Shown piece after piece: positions 53,102 through 61,186 of a DNA stretch of 64,000 nucleotides (position 1 is the stretch's first letter; each line of letters starts with the position of its first letter). Under the pieces are notes generated by a model. That model was not told the origin of the DNA. It ran no database searches and saw nothing but the letters and a program-made list of their open reading frames with translations. The translations under genes and the position numbers were made by a program. Source of the stretch: Sutcliffiella sp. FSL R7-0096 (GTDB lineage: Bacteria; Bacillota; Bacilli; Bacillales; Bacillaceae_I); assembly GCF_038595065.1 (NCBI RefSeq), contig NZ_CP152003.1, positions 2,398,001 through 2,462,000 on the forward strand. Reading direction: 5' to 3'.

Positions 53102-53137
53102 AAAAAACCCAGATCTAAAAGGTTCTGGGTTTTTTAC
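53102..53137 (+). terminator. Intrinsic terminator of the yplQ-like gene
   Basis: AAAAACCCAGA pairs with TCTGGGTTTTT, followed by TACTTTTTT. Confidence 0.88.
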
Positions 53138-53180
53138 TTTTTTGAATTTCTTATTCCAGTCAAGTGCGCATTAATATGCT

Positions 53181-53219
53181 TTACAGTTGGTTTTGCGCAT
53201 TTGAACTTGCGTGTGACAT
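53181..53219 (-). other. 12-codon open frame behind a strong ribosome binding site
   Basis: On the minus strand AAAGGAGG (around 53227-53234) is seven bases before ATG 53219, which opens only MSHASSNAQNQL before TAA. The next reading frame continues for about 25 codons (ending KHINAHLTGIRNSKK). It may be a decayed or frameshifted small gene, or a tiny peptide. No promoter or terminator was assigned. Confidence 0.25.
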
Positions 53220-53312
53220 GACAATGCCTCCTTTTACTTACACAAAATCTAAAAGAACTTAAAGACAAAGATAGGACTTTAAGGGGGGACCACCCAACTT
53301 ACCAAAAGTCCA

Positions 53313-53744
53313 TCACTTCAATTGTTCATTCATCCCATGCCAAACATAGTACACCTCATCCGCTAGCTTTGCGGCATCTTGCGAGATCCATCCCGCAATA
53401 TCACGTAATCTCCTTTCCTGTTTAGCCACAGGGACAATTCCCCGTCCCATTTCTAGCATGATTAGAACTATTTCTTTGCCTCTCTTTGCCTCCTCCTCTC
53501 TCAACTCCAAAAGACTGGAATTAAATGATTGCCGAATGGAATCATCATCTTGTTCCAATTGAATGGCATCCGTTATCCACTGTTCCCAGCCTTCTAAAAC
53601 AAGAGCTGTATCTTTCTCCCAATGTGATTTCCAGTCGTTCAAGTTATGATCATAGTAAGCAGAAATCCAGCTTAGTTCCCTGCTATGAAGTACTCTTACT
53701 GTATTTCTTTTACCGCTGAAGGCACCACCGATAATGAGTTGCAC
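53313..53744 (-). CDS. Divergent, short CobU-like protein (adenosylcobinamide kinase homologue)
   Basis: A 143-residue protein starting at GTG 53744, seven bases after GGGG. The earlier in-frame start at 53816 lies deep inside the previous gene. The N terminus VQLIIGGAFSGKRNTVRV and C terminus LADEVYYVWHGMNEQLK place it in the CobU/CobP fold. However, the P-loop reads GGAFSGKR, with Arg replacing the usual Ser/Thr. The loop with the guanylylated His of CobU (present in the full cobU at 55041-55589) is not recognisable. It is the last gene of the cobalamin operon and overlaps cobC by 49 bases. Catalytic activity is doubtful; a regulatory or partial role is possible. Confidence 0.65.
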   Translation of the reverse strand: MQLIIGGAFSGKRNTVRVLHSRELSWISAYYDHNLNDWKSHWEKDTALVLEGWEQWITDAIQLEQDDDSIRQSFNSSLLELREEEAKRGKEIVLIMLEMGRGIVPVAKQERRLRDIAGWISQDAAKLADEVYYVWHGMNEQLK

Positions 53745-54331
53745 GTCCAGTCCCCTTCCCTGTTTACCAATCTTAATATATGTCCTTTGCCATGTGAGAC
53801 AGCAGGTGATTCCCAAAAAGAGGTTGTAGCTTTGAACTTACTGAGCATATACCTGATCACTCCACCATGAGTCATTACCAGAATGTTAGCTGTTTCAAAG
53901 GAGGGCTTGTCTCTACCCAACATTTCCGAAACAAATGCGTCCACTCTTTGTTGGAACAATTGCCCGCTCTCACCAGATGGTGTACTATTCAACTCCCAAT
54001 TATCAAGCCATTTCTGGTAACAAGGATCTTTCTTCAACTCTTCATATTTCTTACCTTCCCAATCACCAAAATTCATTTCTCTTAATCTCGGATCAAGGTT
54101 TGGAGATTGGCATAGCTGTAAGTAGTCCAATGTCTCTTGACATCTTATCAGGTCGCTTGAATAGATGGCATCAAATGATAGCCGTTCAAGCTCTTTTTTA
54201 AGTAAATCCAACTCATTTATTCCATCTAGTAGAATATTTTTATCCGTGTGACCAAGATACCGTTTCTCCCTGTTCCAATCGGTTATCCAATGACGAATGA
54301 GATATAGATCCACATAACGATCAACCCGCAT
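53696..54331 (-). CDS. cobC: Histidine phosphatase, probable alpha-ribazole phosphatase
   Basis: A 211-residue phosphoglycerate-mutase-like phosphatase. The catalytic His is in YLIRHWITDWNREKRYLGHTD. The family motif is RHG; here it is RHW, although the His and its Arg are kept. The second Arg/Glu set (SSDLIRCQETLDY, LREMNFGDWEGKKYEE) and the second His (VMTHGGVIRYM) are intact. In this context it would remove phosphate from alpha-ribazole-5'-phosphate, the product of CobT, before CobS acts. GGAGG is six bases before the ATG. It overlaps both cobS and the cobU-like gene by 49 bases. Confidence 0.8.
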   Translation of the reverse strand: MRVDRYVDLYLIRHWITDWNREKRYLGHTDKNILLDGINELDLLKKELERLSFDAIYSSDLIRCQETLDYLQLCQSPNLDPRLREMNFGDWEGKKYEELKKDPCYQKWLDNWELNSTPSGESGQLFQQRVDAFVSEMLGRDKPSFETANILVMTHGGVIRYMLSKFKATTSFWESPAVSHGKGHILRLVNREGDWTCNSLSVVPSAVKEIQ

Positions 54332-55044
54332 AGTTCCCCTCCTTCAATGGCCGTTCCCAACAAATCGCCATTACTTCCCTTAAAATGTTTCATCATCCAA
54401 TGGCCATACCACCATGTGAATAAAAAATAGCCAGGCAATAGTACAAGATACTCCGGAAGAAATAGAAACAATGCGGCTATGGGTAAAAATGACACGACTA
54501 AATCACTTCTTGTAAGATTCTTCTTCCATTCAAAGGCTAACCCCTCCTGCTGAGCAGTTGGAAAAAGATACATTAGATAGACCGCCATGCCTCTTGAACA
54601 GGCAAGGATGACCAAGAAACAAATAATATATTGATAGGACTGAATCAATAGCAAATAAATAAAAACTGCTTTCCATACTATTAAAAACAATAAACTTAAT
54701 ATTCCAAAGCTTCCAACCCGTGGGTCTTTCATAATCTCCCATTTTTTCTCAAGTGTTGCATTGGAGCCAATGGCATCTGCCACGTCCATCCAACCATCCA
54801 GGTGCAGGCCTCCTGTGATCCAAATCCAAATGGTCAAAATTAGCAGTGCCAGCATCCAAGTAGGCAAAACACCATGCAGAAAGAAGACAATTAATACTAG
54901 AATTCCTCCCAATACCATACCTGTGAGCGGATAACATCTAAGTGCCCATTTACTAGTTTCCTTGTTCCAAGGGCACTCCACAGGCACAGGAATCCTTGTC
55001 AAAAATTGGAGGGATAAGCAGAAACCATACAAGCTATTTTTCAC
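54283..55044 (-). CDS. cobS: Adenosylcobinamide-GDP ribazoletransferase (cobalamin synthase)
   Basis: A 253-residue integral membrane protein joining adenosylcobinamide-GDP to alpha-ribazole. The signature GFCLSLQFLTRIPVP at the N terminus and GGLHLDGWMDVADAIGS (about residues 76-92), which carries the metal-binding Asp residues, are clear. About six membrane helices. I choose GTG 55044 as start (seven bases after AGAGG); it overlaps the cobU stop by four bases. Confidence 0.93.
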   Translation of the reverse strand: MKNSLYGFCLSLQFLTRIPVPVECPWNKETSKWALRCYPLTGMVLGGILVLIVFFLHGVLPTWMLALLILTIWIWITGGLHLDGWMDVADAIGSNATLEKKWEIMKDPRVGSFGILSLLFLIVWKAVFIYLLLIQSYQYIICFLVILACSRGMAVYLMYLFPTAQQEGLAFEWKKNLTRSDLVVSFLPIAALFLFLPEYLVLLPGYFLFTWWYGHWMMKHFKGSNGDLLGTAIEGGELCGLIVMWIYISFVIG

Positions 55045-55589
55045 AATGACACCTCTGTTCCTTTCCAATACTTTGGGATACCAGCCCTTACCTGTACCGC
55101 CACTTCAGCTTGTTTAACAAGATGTTGATGAAGTAATTCCAATATGCCTACATAGGAGCGGACCGTTTTATAACGGGATGAAGGTTCTTCGTTCAGGTCA
55201 TTGGAAACAACCAACAGAGTCAATCCTTTCTTCCTGGCAAGATTCCCCCACCCTTCAACCTCTGCAACTAGTTCTTCTCTTTTCCTTGGGATCCCATCAA
55301 ATAGCATGTTACTAAGCCAGATTGTCAGGCAATCCAGTAGTACCACATCGCCATTGCGTGCTTGCATTATACTTCTTCCAACCTCAACTGGTACCTCCTC
55401 CACCATCCACTCTTCACCACGTTGCGCCTTATGCATCGCTATTCTCCACTCCATTTCTCTATCACTCTTTCTGGAGGTAGCCAAATATACGAGACGAGTG
55501 GTGGGATATTGTTTGTGATGGAATAGAGCCAACCTTTCCGCAAAATGGCTCTTCCCTGATCGAGCCCCTCCGGAGATAAAAATCACCAC
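55041..55589 (-). CDS. cobU: Bifunctional adenosylcobinamide kinase/adenosylcobinamide-phosphate guanylyltransferase
   Basis: A 182-residue enzyme phosphorylating adenosylcobinamide and then adding GMP. The P-loop ISGGARSGKS is intact near the N terminus and the segment MEWRIAMHKAQRGEEW carries the His that accepts GMP; DCLTIWLSNML and VVSNDLNEEP follow. GTG 55589 is the preferred start, eight bases after GGAGG and overlapping the cobD stop by seven bases. A longer frame to 55604 would cover the ribosome binding site. It is a normal full-length CobU, unlike the short paralogue at 53313. Confidence 0.92.
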   Translation of the reverse strand: MVIFISGGARSGKSHFAERLALFHHKQYPTTRLVYLATSRKSDREMEWRIAMHKAQRGEEWMVEEVPVEVGRSIMQARNGDVVLLDCLTIWLSNMLFDGIPRKREELVAEVEGWGNLARKKGLTLLVVSNDLNEEPSSRYKTVRSYVGILELLHQHLVKQAEVAVQVRAGIPKYWKGTEVSL

Positions 55590-56662
55590 ACGCTCTCCCT
55601 CCACTTTTTTAAAATGGCAAGCAATTTGGCATTTTCTTCTTCTGACCGTATAGCAAGCCTAAGGTGGCTGCCTTCCAACCCTTTGAAATTATATGTATGT
55701 CTTGCCAAAATGCCATGTTGGAACAAGAAAGAGAAGAGAGTTTCCGTTTTTTGAGGATTTCTATTATCTTGAAGAAGATAGAAATTGACCGATGTGTTGG
55801 ATAGATAAAAGTCATTCTTGTCTCCAAAGTCTTTCAAATTCCTTGTCTGTCCATCAAGCCAACGGACGGTATGCCCCACAAAATGTTTATCCCTTAATAG
55901 AAGCGGAGCGATGGCACTTGCCAAAGCATTTACACTCCAAGGCACCTGAAAGCTCTTCATTTCATTTATGACTGCCTCACTCGCCATCATATAACCTAAC
56001 CGAAGGCCGGGGATCGTGAACATTTTTGTCAGTGACCGGAGTAAAATAAGATTTGGATATTCTTTTAGCAACGGAGTCAAGGACTCGGATGGGACAAAAT
56101 CCACAAACGCTTCATCTATAACCAGGAATGTATGATCATGTAGCCCCTGTTCCAGTAACATTTTAATTTCCGTTTTAGGAATGACCATCCCTGTCGGATT
56201 GTTGGGTCGACATAGGAAGAGCACATCCAAGTCCGGCATTGCTTTAAGCAGCTGATTCATCGGCAGCCGAAAGTCATCCACAGGCGATGTGATAAAGTCT
56301 GTCACCTGTAGATGATAATGCCTACATGCCCGTTCATATTCCGAAAAAGCAGGATGTACGATCCCAGCACTTTTCCCTTCAAAATATTTAGCCGCAAGAA
56401 AAATAGCTTCCGCTCCCCCATTGGTAAGAAGGATTCCATCATCATCAATCCTTTCCATCCATGCCAATGCACTAGTGCTGAAAGTATAGTTCGGATCCGG
56501 ATAACACAACAGCTTTTTCCATTGATCCTCCAATTCACCCTGCAACCATTCAGGTGGCCCCAAAGGGTTAAGATTTGCACTAAAGTCCAAGACTTCCAGG
56601 TCTTCTGCTTCCAAAAGTTTCTTCATCAAATCTGGCTGACCGCCATGTTCTGGCCAATTCAT
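55583..56662 (-). CDS. cobD: L-threonine-O-3-phosphate decarboxylase
   Basis: A 359-residue PLP enzyme of the HisC-like aminotransferase fold. It makes aminopropanol phosphate for the corrinoid side arm. The LDFSANLNPLGPPEWL segment near the N terminus is a CobD hallmark; the cofactor motifs CRPNNPTG and LVIDEAFVDF are present and the PLP Lys lies in LRSLTKMFTIPGLRLGY (about residue 218). The ATG at 56662 is seven bases after GAGG; an upstream TTG at 56668 is less likely. It lies between cbiB and cobU. Confusion with histidinol-phosphate aminotransferase is excluded by context. Confidence 0.9.
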   Translation of the reverse strand: MNWPEHGGQPDLMKKLLEAEDLEVLDFSANLNPLGPPEWLQGELEDQWKKLLCYPDPNYTFSTSALAWMERIDDDGILLTNGGAEAIFLAAKYFEGKSAGIVHPAFSEYERACRHYHLQVTDFITSPVDDFRLPMNQLLKAMPDLDVLFLCRPNNPTGMVIPKTEIKMLLEQGLHDHTFLVIDEAFVDFVPSESLTPLLKEYPNLILLRSLTKMFTIPGLRLGYMMASEAVINEMKSFQVPWSVNALASAIAPLLLRDKHFVGHTVRWLDGQTRNLKDFGDKNDFYLSNTSVNFYLLQDNRNPQKTETLFSFLFQHGILARHTYNFKGLEGSHLRLAIRSEEENAKLLAILKKWRESVW

Positions 56663-56671
56663 CCTCAACCC

Positions 56672-57640
56672 TCATTTCTGTCCCAATAAAAATAATAATA
56701 GAATTTCTAATCCTACAAACACGCCCCAACCACCATGCATATATATAATGGATCTTGGGATATCCTCAGCAACTAGCTTTCTATGAAAATCCCCCATCGT
56801 TTTCCTGTTAGATTTAATCCCTTTATAATAATTCACACCACCTAGCTGGATTCCCATTAAACCTGCCGTCATCGCTTCCGGCCAACCGCTATTGGGACTG
56901 GGGTGTTTCTTTGCATCCCTCATGGTAATGATCCATCCGGCTTTTCTATTAGATCCTTTTATTAATATAGAAGAAAACCAGATGGACAAAGCTGTCAACC
57001 TTGCTGGGATAAAGTTAGCCACATCATCCAGCCTGGCAGAAGCCCAACCGAAATCCAGGAATCTTTCATTCTTATACCCTACCATTGAATCCAAGGTATT
57101 GATGGCTCGGTATGCCATGGCAAGAGGGGCTCCACCTAGCATTGCCCAGAACAAAGGGGCGGTGATGCCGTCCACTGTATTCTCCGCTATGGTTTCCACC
57201 GTCCCTCTGACGACTTCACTCTCTGACAAGTTCTCTGTATCTCTCCCCACAATCATGCTAAGGGCCTTCCTGGCGTCATCCAGCTTTCCAACTAGAAGTG
57301 GGATCAAGACACTTTTCCCTGCATCCGATAATCCCTTGATGGCAATGGTTGTCCATATAAAATAGACCTCCAACATTACACCTGCATAAAAATGAATCTT
57401 ATAGGAGATTGCTACAAGAAGGAATACAATGCCATAAACAAAGAGGACCACTACCAAAGCCAGAAGGACCCCTTTCCCTTTTCGGCTCCTCCCCCTGTTC
57501 AAGGCCTTCTCCAAGAACGAGATGAGTTTCCCCATCTGTACCACCGGATGTGGCAACCTGCGCGGATCGCCTAGGAGCATATCCAGCCCTATCGCTACGA
57601 CCAATATAAATAAACTTAAATAGAAAACCTCACCTATCAT
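56672..57640 (-). CDS. cbiB: Adenosylcobinamide-phosphate synthase CbiB
   Basis: A 322-residue membrane protein that attaches aminopropanol (phosphate) to adenosylcobyric acid. Typical segments: LDMLLGDPRRLPHPVVQMGKLI near the N terminus, VRGTVETIAENTVDGITAPLFWA (about 141-163) and HPSPNSGWPEAMTAGLMGIQLGG near the C terminus. Its ATG overlaps the stop of the BtuD-CbiZ gene in an ATGA arrangement with only a weak ribosome binding site, so it is translationally coupled. Confidence 0.94.
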   Translation of the reverse strand: MIGEVFYLSLFILVVAIGLDMLLGDPRRLPHPVVQMGKLISFLEKALNRGRSRKGKGVLLALVVVLFVYGIVFLLVAISYKIHFYAGVMLEVYFIWTTIAIKGLSDAGKSVLIPLLVGKLDDARKALSMIVGRDTENLSESEVVRGTVETIAENTVDGITAPLFWAMLGGAPLAMAYRAINTLDSMVGYKNERFLDFGWASARLDDVANFIPARLTALSIWFSSILIKGSNRKAGWIITMRDAKKHPSPNSGWPEAMTAGLMGIQLGGVNYYKGIKSNRKTMGDFHRKLVAEDIPRSIIYMHGGWGVFVGLEILLLFLLGQK

Positions 57641-59115
57641 ATCTGCTGGCCCATTCTTTTTCGGTATTTCTGTATGGCTTTTGTTACCACTTCATAGACA
57701 AGATGTCCAATTCCCTTTCCTATTAAGGTTCCAGACCCAGCATAAGGTGACCTTTCACCTTGTTGGGTGACAGCGAGAACCATGGCATCTGTGGAAGTTC
57801 CTGTAGCAATCGTGCCGGTCTTCGGATCTTGCACCTTTAAATCATGTAGCGCCTTTACTTTTGCCTCGGTGGCTGACATCATTGCATTGACCAGCCCACC
57901 ATCCGTTAAATGTGCATCGATAAAAAGCATGATGTTAATGGTCCCAAGGGTCACCGGTGTCTGACAGAGCTCCGTACTTGTTATATCAACCGCATTTCCA
58001 ACCCCTGCTGTAACTACTGCCATGAACTCCATTCCCTCGATTTCCTTCTTACTTATCACAACATCCGAAAGTTTGACAGCTGTCATCATCCCGACTGACT
58101 GTTCAGTCGGGATTTCCCTTTGCCGCAGCCACCCCCTGATATCTTTTAGAGGATTATCACAGTTATAATCCTTATCTACATGAAAGTTGCAGAAATGTTT
58201 CTGCCATTGAATCCCTTCGCCTATCACTCCATTGGAGATGGTTCTTAAGGGCATGATTGATTGGACATGAACGCACCTTTCATCCGCTTCCATTAAAAAA
58301 TTTTCATGAAATCCCTGCACTTTCTTCTTTACTTCTAATTTTGGCGTCATTAAAAGTTGAGGCTTTGGGACAACTGGATGTGGTCCTGCTTTGATAAATA
58401 CATCATATACTCTTTCAAGTTGCTCCTCTTTTCGGAGTGTGTCAGAGTCCCCCACCTCCAGAAACCTTCCATTATGTAAAAGTGCCAAACGATCTGCATA
58501 TAAGGAAGCCACATTCAAATCATGCAAGATGGCAAAGACAGTCAGGCCTTTCGTATGCTGCCACTCTTTGATAAGGTCCAACATATGAAAAGTGTGCTTG
58601 ATATCAAGATGGTTGGTCGGCTCATCCAACAGGAGAATCTCCGGTTCCTGAGCAAGGGACTTTGCAAGAAGTACCCGCTGCTTCTCTCCCCCGCTCAATT
58701 TGCGGAACTGCTTATTTTTGTGCACGGTCACCCCGGTAATATCCATCACCTGCTGCATGATTTCCTTATCTTTTTTGGTAAGGTTCTTAAGCAACCCTTT
58801 TTGGTGTGGGTACCGCCCAAGACTAATGATTTCTTCGACAGTATAATCAAATGAAACCTGTAATTCCTGTGTAAGCACCGCCATTTTTTTAGCCTTTTCC
58901 AACTTTGTCAAGGAAGAGAGTGGCCTCCCTGAAAGCAACAATTCTCCCTCTACCACCGGAAGCTGCCCTGTCACAAGTTTGAAGAGGGTTGTCTTCCCGC
59001 TCCCGTTCGGACCGAGCAACGCAAAGAATTCCCCTTTCTCTATTGTCAGGTCCACCCCGCTTATAATTGGTTTTTCCGGCCGATACCCGCCAACTAGCCG
59101 CTTCAGTTCAATCAT
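57637..59115 (-). CDS. Fusion of vitamin B12 importer ATPase (BtuD) and adenosylcobinamide amidohydrolase (CbiZ)
   Basis: A 492-residue two-domain protein starting at ATG 59115 (MIELKRLVGGYRPEK), seven bases after GGGG. Residues 1 to about 250 form an ABC ATPase: Walker A GPNGSGKTT, signature LSGGEKQR, Walker [13 protein letters not shown], switch His in ILHDLNVAS. From about residue 280 the sequence is a CbiZ domain (NFLMEADERCVHVQS, MMTAVKLSDVV, GNAVDITSTE, GTSTDAMVLAVT, SGTLIGKGIGHLVYE). The ATPase drives BtuC/BtuF import; CbiZ hydrolyses the side chain of salvaged adenosylcobinamide to cobyric acid. I recall a similar fusion in Bacillus YvrA. Confidence 0.9.
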   Translation of the reverse strand: MIELKRLVGGYRPEKPIISGVDLTIEKGEFFALLGPNGSGKTTLFKLVTGQLPVVEGELLLSGRPLSSLTKLEKAKKMAVLTQELQVSFDYTVEEIISLGRYPHQKGLLKNLTKKDKEIMQQVMDITGVTVHKNKQFRKLSGGEKQRVLLAKSLAQEPEILLLDEPTNHLDIKHTFHMLDLIKEWQHTKGLTVFAILHDLNVASLYADRLALLHNGRFLEVGDSDTLRKEEQLERVYDVFIKAGPHPVVPKPQLLMTPKLEVKKKVQGFHENFLMEADERCVHVQSIMPLRTISNGVIGEGIQWQKHFCNFHVDKDYNCDNPLKDIRGWLRQREIPTEQSVGMMTAVKLSDVVISKKEIEGMEFMAVVTAGVGNAVDITSTELCQTPVTLGTINIMLFIDAHLTDGGLVNAMMSATEAKVKALHDLKVQDPKTGTIATGTSTDAMVLAVTQQGERSPYAGSGTLIGKGIGHLVYEVVTKAIQKYRKRMGQQI

Positions 59116-60154
59116 TTTCCTTCCCCTTCCCAATCCTTTCTCTGATAAGAAGACAAGCAAAGACTGGGGCACCAATCAATGCGGTTATTACACCTATCGG
59201 CAGTTCCTTTGGTGCAATGATGGTTCTTGCAAGTAAATCTGCCAATACCAAGAACCCCCCACCTATAAGCATAGAAAAAGGGAGTACGTGACGATGATTT
59301 GGCCCAGTCAGTAGCCTCACCAAATGAGGAATCACCAGTCCCACGAACCCGATGGATCCCGACACGGCAACTGCAGAACCTGTCAGAAGCGAAGCACCAA
59401 ATAAGATGAGTATTTTTCCCCGCTTCACATTCACTCCAATATGATCTGCCGCTTCCTCCCCCAACGCCATCGCATTTAATTCACGATAATGCAGAAACAA
59501 AAGAATGGAACCGGCCACCATAAACGGGAAAATAAGTTGTACATGCCCCCAACTTCTCATCCCCACACTTCCGTATAGCCAATAAATGATTTGGGTCATC
59601 GCTTCCTTATCACCAAGGGCAATGATCAATGAAATGATCGAGCTGATAAATGCGCTGATGATGATACCTGCTAGGATGATGGTTTCTATCGCCAGCCCCC
59701 GGCTGCTCAACCTGACTAGTCCAAAAACAAGGAGCAAACATAACAGTCCACTGACAATGGCCACAACAGGAAGGGTGAAACTTCCCAGCCCTATTATGGT
59801 GATGTTGAAAAAAAGCACGGCAACCGCCCCCAATGCAGCTCCGGAGGAAACCCCGATGGTGTAGGGATCAGCAAGGGGATTCCTTAACAACCCTTGAAAA
59901 GCTGCACCGGCAAGCGCAAGGGCTGCACCGACAAACAAGGCCAGCAACACACGCGGAAAGCGGATATTCCAAATAATCATTTCTTCATTCTTCGGAATGT
60001 CCGGTAGCCAGCCCATCCCAAGTGTATTTTGCGTTAAGATATGCAAGATTGTTGGGATCGGGATGGAGACACTGCTGTTCAATAAACCAAGGAGGGCTGC
60101 ACCAAGTACAAACCCTCCGCTACCAAGATATAACCAAAATAGTCTATTACTCAA
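59108..60154 (-). CDS. btuC: Cobalamin/corrinoid ABC transporter permease
   Basis: A FecCD-family permease of about 348 residues with some ten membrane helices. The motifs ALAGAAFQGLLRNPLADPYTIGVSSGAALG and GSIGFVGLVIPHLVRLLTGPNHRHVLP are diagnostic. It forms the membrane channel with BtuD-CbiZ and receives corrinoids from BtuF. The start is ambiguous: TTG 60199 has no ribosome binding site, whereas TTG 60154 follows CGGAG by about five bases and overlaps the btuF stop by eight, like the other junctions in this operon. I prefer 60154. Confidence 0.9.
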   Translation of the reverse strand: MSNRLFWLYLGSGGFVLGAALLGLLNSSVSIPIPTILHILTQNTLGMGWLPDIPKNEEMIIWNIRFPRVLLALFVGAALALAGAAFQGLLRNPLADPYTIGVSSGAALGAVAVLFFNITIIGLGSFTLPVVAIVSGLLCLLLVFGLVRLSSRGLAIETIILAGIIISAFISSIISLIIALGDKEAMTQIIYWLYGSVGMRSWGHVQLIFPFMVAGSILLFLHYRELNAMALGEEAADHIGVNVKRGKILILFGASLLTGSAVAVSGSIGFVGLVIPHLVRLLTGPNHRHVLPFSMLIGGGFLVLADLLARTIIAPKELPIGVITALIGAPVFACLLIRERIGKGKEND

Positions 60155-61145
60155 AAATCTCCGGATAGATAAGTTTCGCAAGGTGCTCCACCCCTTCAAT
60201 CAAGCGAGGTCCAGGCCTTGTAACAGTATCACTGTCCACATCATGTACATTTCCATCTTTGATGGCAGGAACTTCCCCCCACCCAGAACGGGCCAAAACC
60301 CCCTCTTTTGGGTTTTCCACATAATAGCCATAGGTAGTGATGATCACATCTGGATTTAGCTGGACAATTTCCTCTTCCGTCAGTTTCACCCAGCCCTCCT
60401 GATTTCCTGCAGCGTTTTCCGCTTGTATGGACTCAAGCATTTCATGCATGAAAGTCCCTTGACCTGTCGTAAAGATATCCGGCGCAGGAGAAACCTCTAC
60501 CCAAACTCTTTTCTTTTCTGTCACTTGCTTTGCTTTTTCTTCCACTGTAAGTAGTCGTTCCTTCATATTGGCAATCAGCGTTTCCGCTTCTGCAGTTGCA
60601 CCAGTTGCTTTTCCAATCAATTCGATTGTTTCATATACATCCGCAAAAGAGGATTCGCTGCCAATGACAATGACATTTATGCCGGCATCCTTATACTGTT
60701 GGAGGATGGTATTATGATTCTGATGATGATAATCCGTTACAAAAATCACATCAGGCATCAGCGTCAAAATCATTTCCGCATTCATGTCCTGGCCGCCCAC
60801 CTTTTCCACATCGGCGGTTTCCACTGGATAGTTACAATAATCGGACACACCGATCATTTTGTCTCCAAGGCCAAGAGCATAAGCGATTTCCGTATTACTT
60901 GGTTGCATGGATATGATGCTTTCAGGCTCTTTTTCAAGGGTGATTTCCTGACCTGAATCGTCCTTTATTGTGACAGGAAAGGCTGAGTTTTGCGATTGCT
61001 CCTCACCGCTTGTATTTTCACCGATTGCTGTATCATTTACATTTCCGTTTGTTTCCTTAGTAATGGACCCACATCCTGTTAATATTCCAACAATTAAAAT
61101 TAATACAAGACCGATGTTTCCCCATTTTTGTTTGATTTGCTCCAT
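60147..61145 (-). CDS. btuF: Cobalamin/corrinoid ABC transporter substrate-binding lipoprotein
   Basis: A 332-residue exported lipoprotein: signal peptide MEQIKQKWGNIGLVLILIVGI and lipobox LTGC with Cys25. The class III binding-protein domain follows from about residue 68 (ESIISMQPSNTEIAYALGLGDKMIGVSDYCNYP, then a long connecting helix at about 175-210). The site EMILTLMPDVIFVTDYHHQN resembles BtuF proteins. The family also includes iron-siderophore binders; the cobalamin operon context decides. GAGGAG is upstream of the ATG. Confidence 0.9.
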   Translation of the reverse strand: MEQIKQKWGNIGLVLILIVGILTGCGSITKETNGNVNDTAIGENTSGEEQSQNSAFPVTIKDDSGQEITLEKEPESIISMQPSNTEIAYALGLGDKMIGVSDYCNYPVETADVEKVGGQDMNAEMILTLMPDVIFVTDYHHQNHNTILQQYKDAGINVIVIGSESSFADVYETIELIGKATGATAEAETLIANMKERLLTVEEKAKQVTEKKRVWVEVSPAPDIFTTGQGTFMHEMLESIQAENAAGNQEGWVKLTEEEIVQLNPDVIITTYGYYVENPKEGVLARSGWGEVPAIKDGNVHDVDSDTVTRPGPRLIEGVEHLAKLIYPEIFE

Positions 61146-61186
61146 CTCTTTTACTCCTCTACTTTTTCTATTGAATAGGTGATTTT

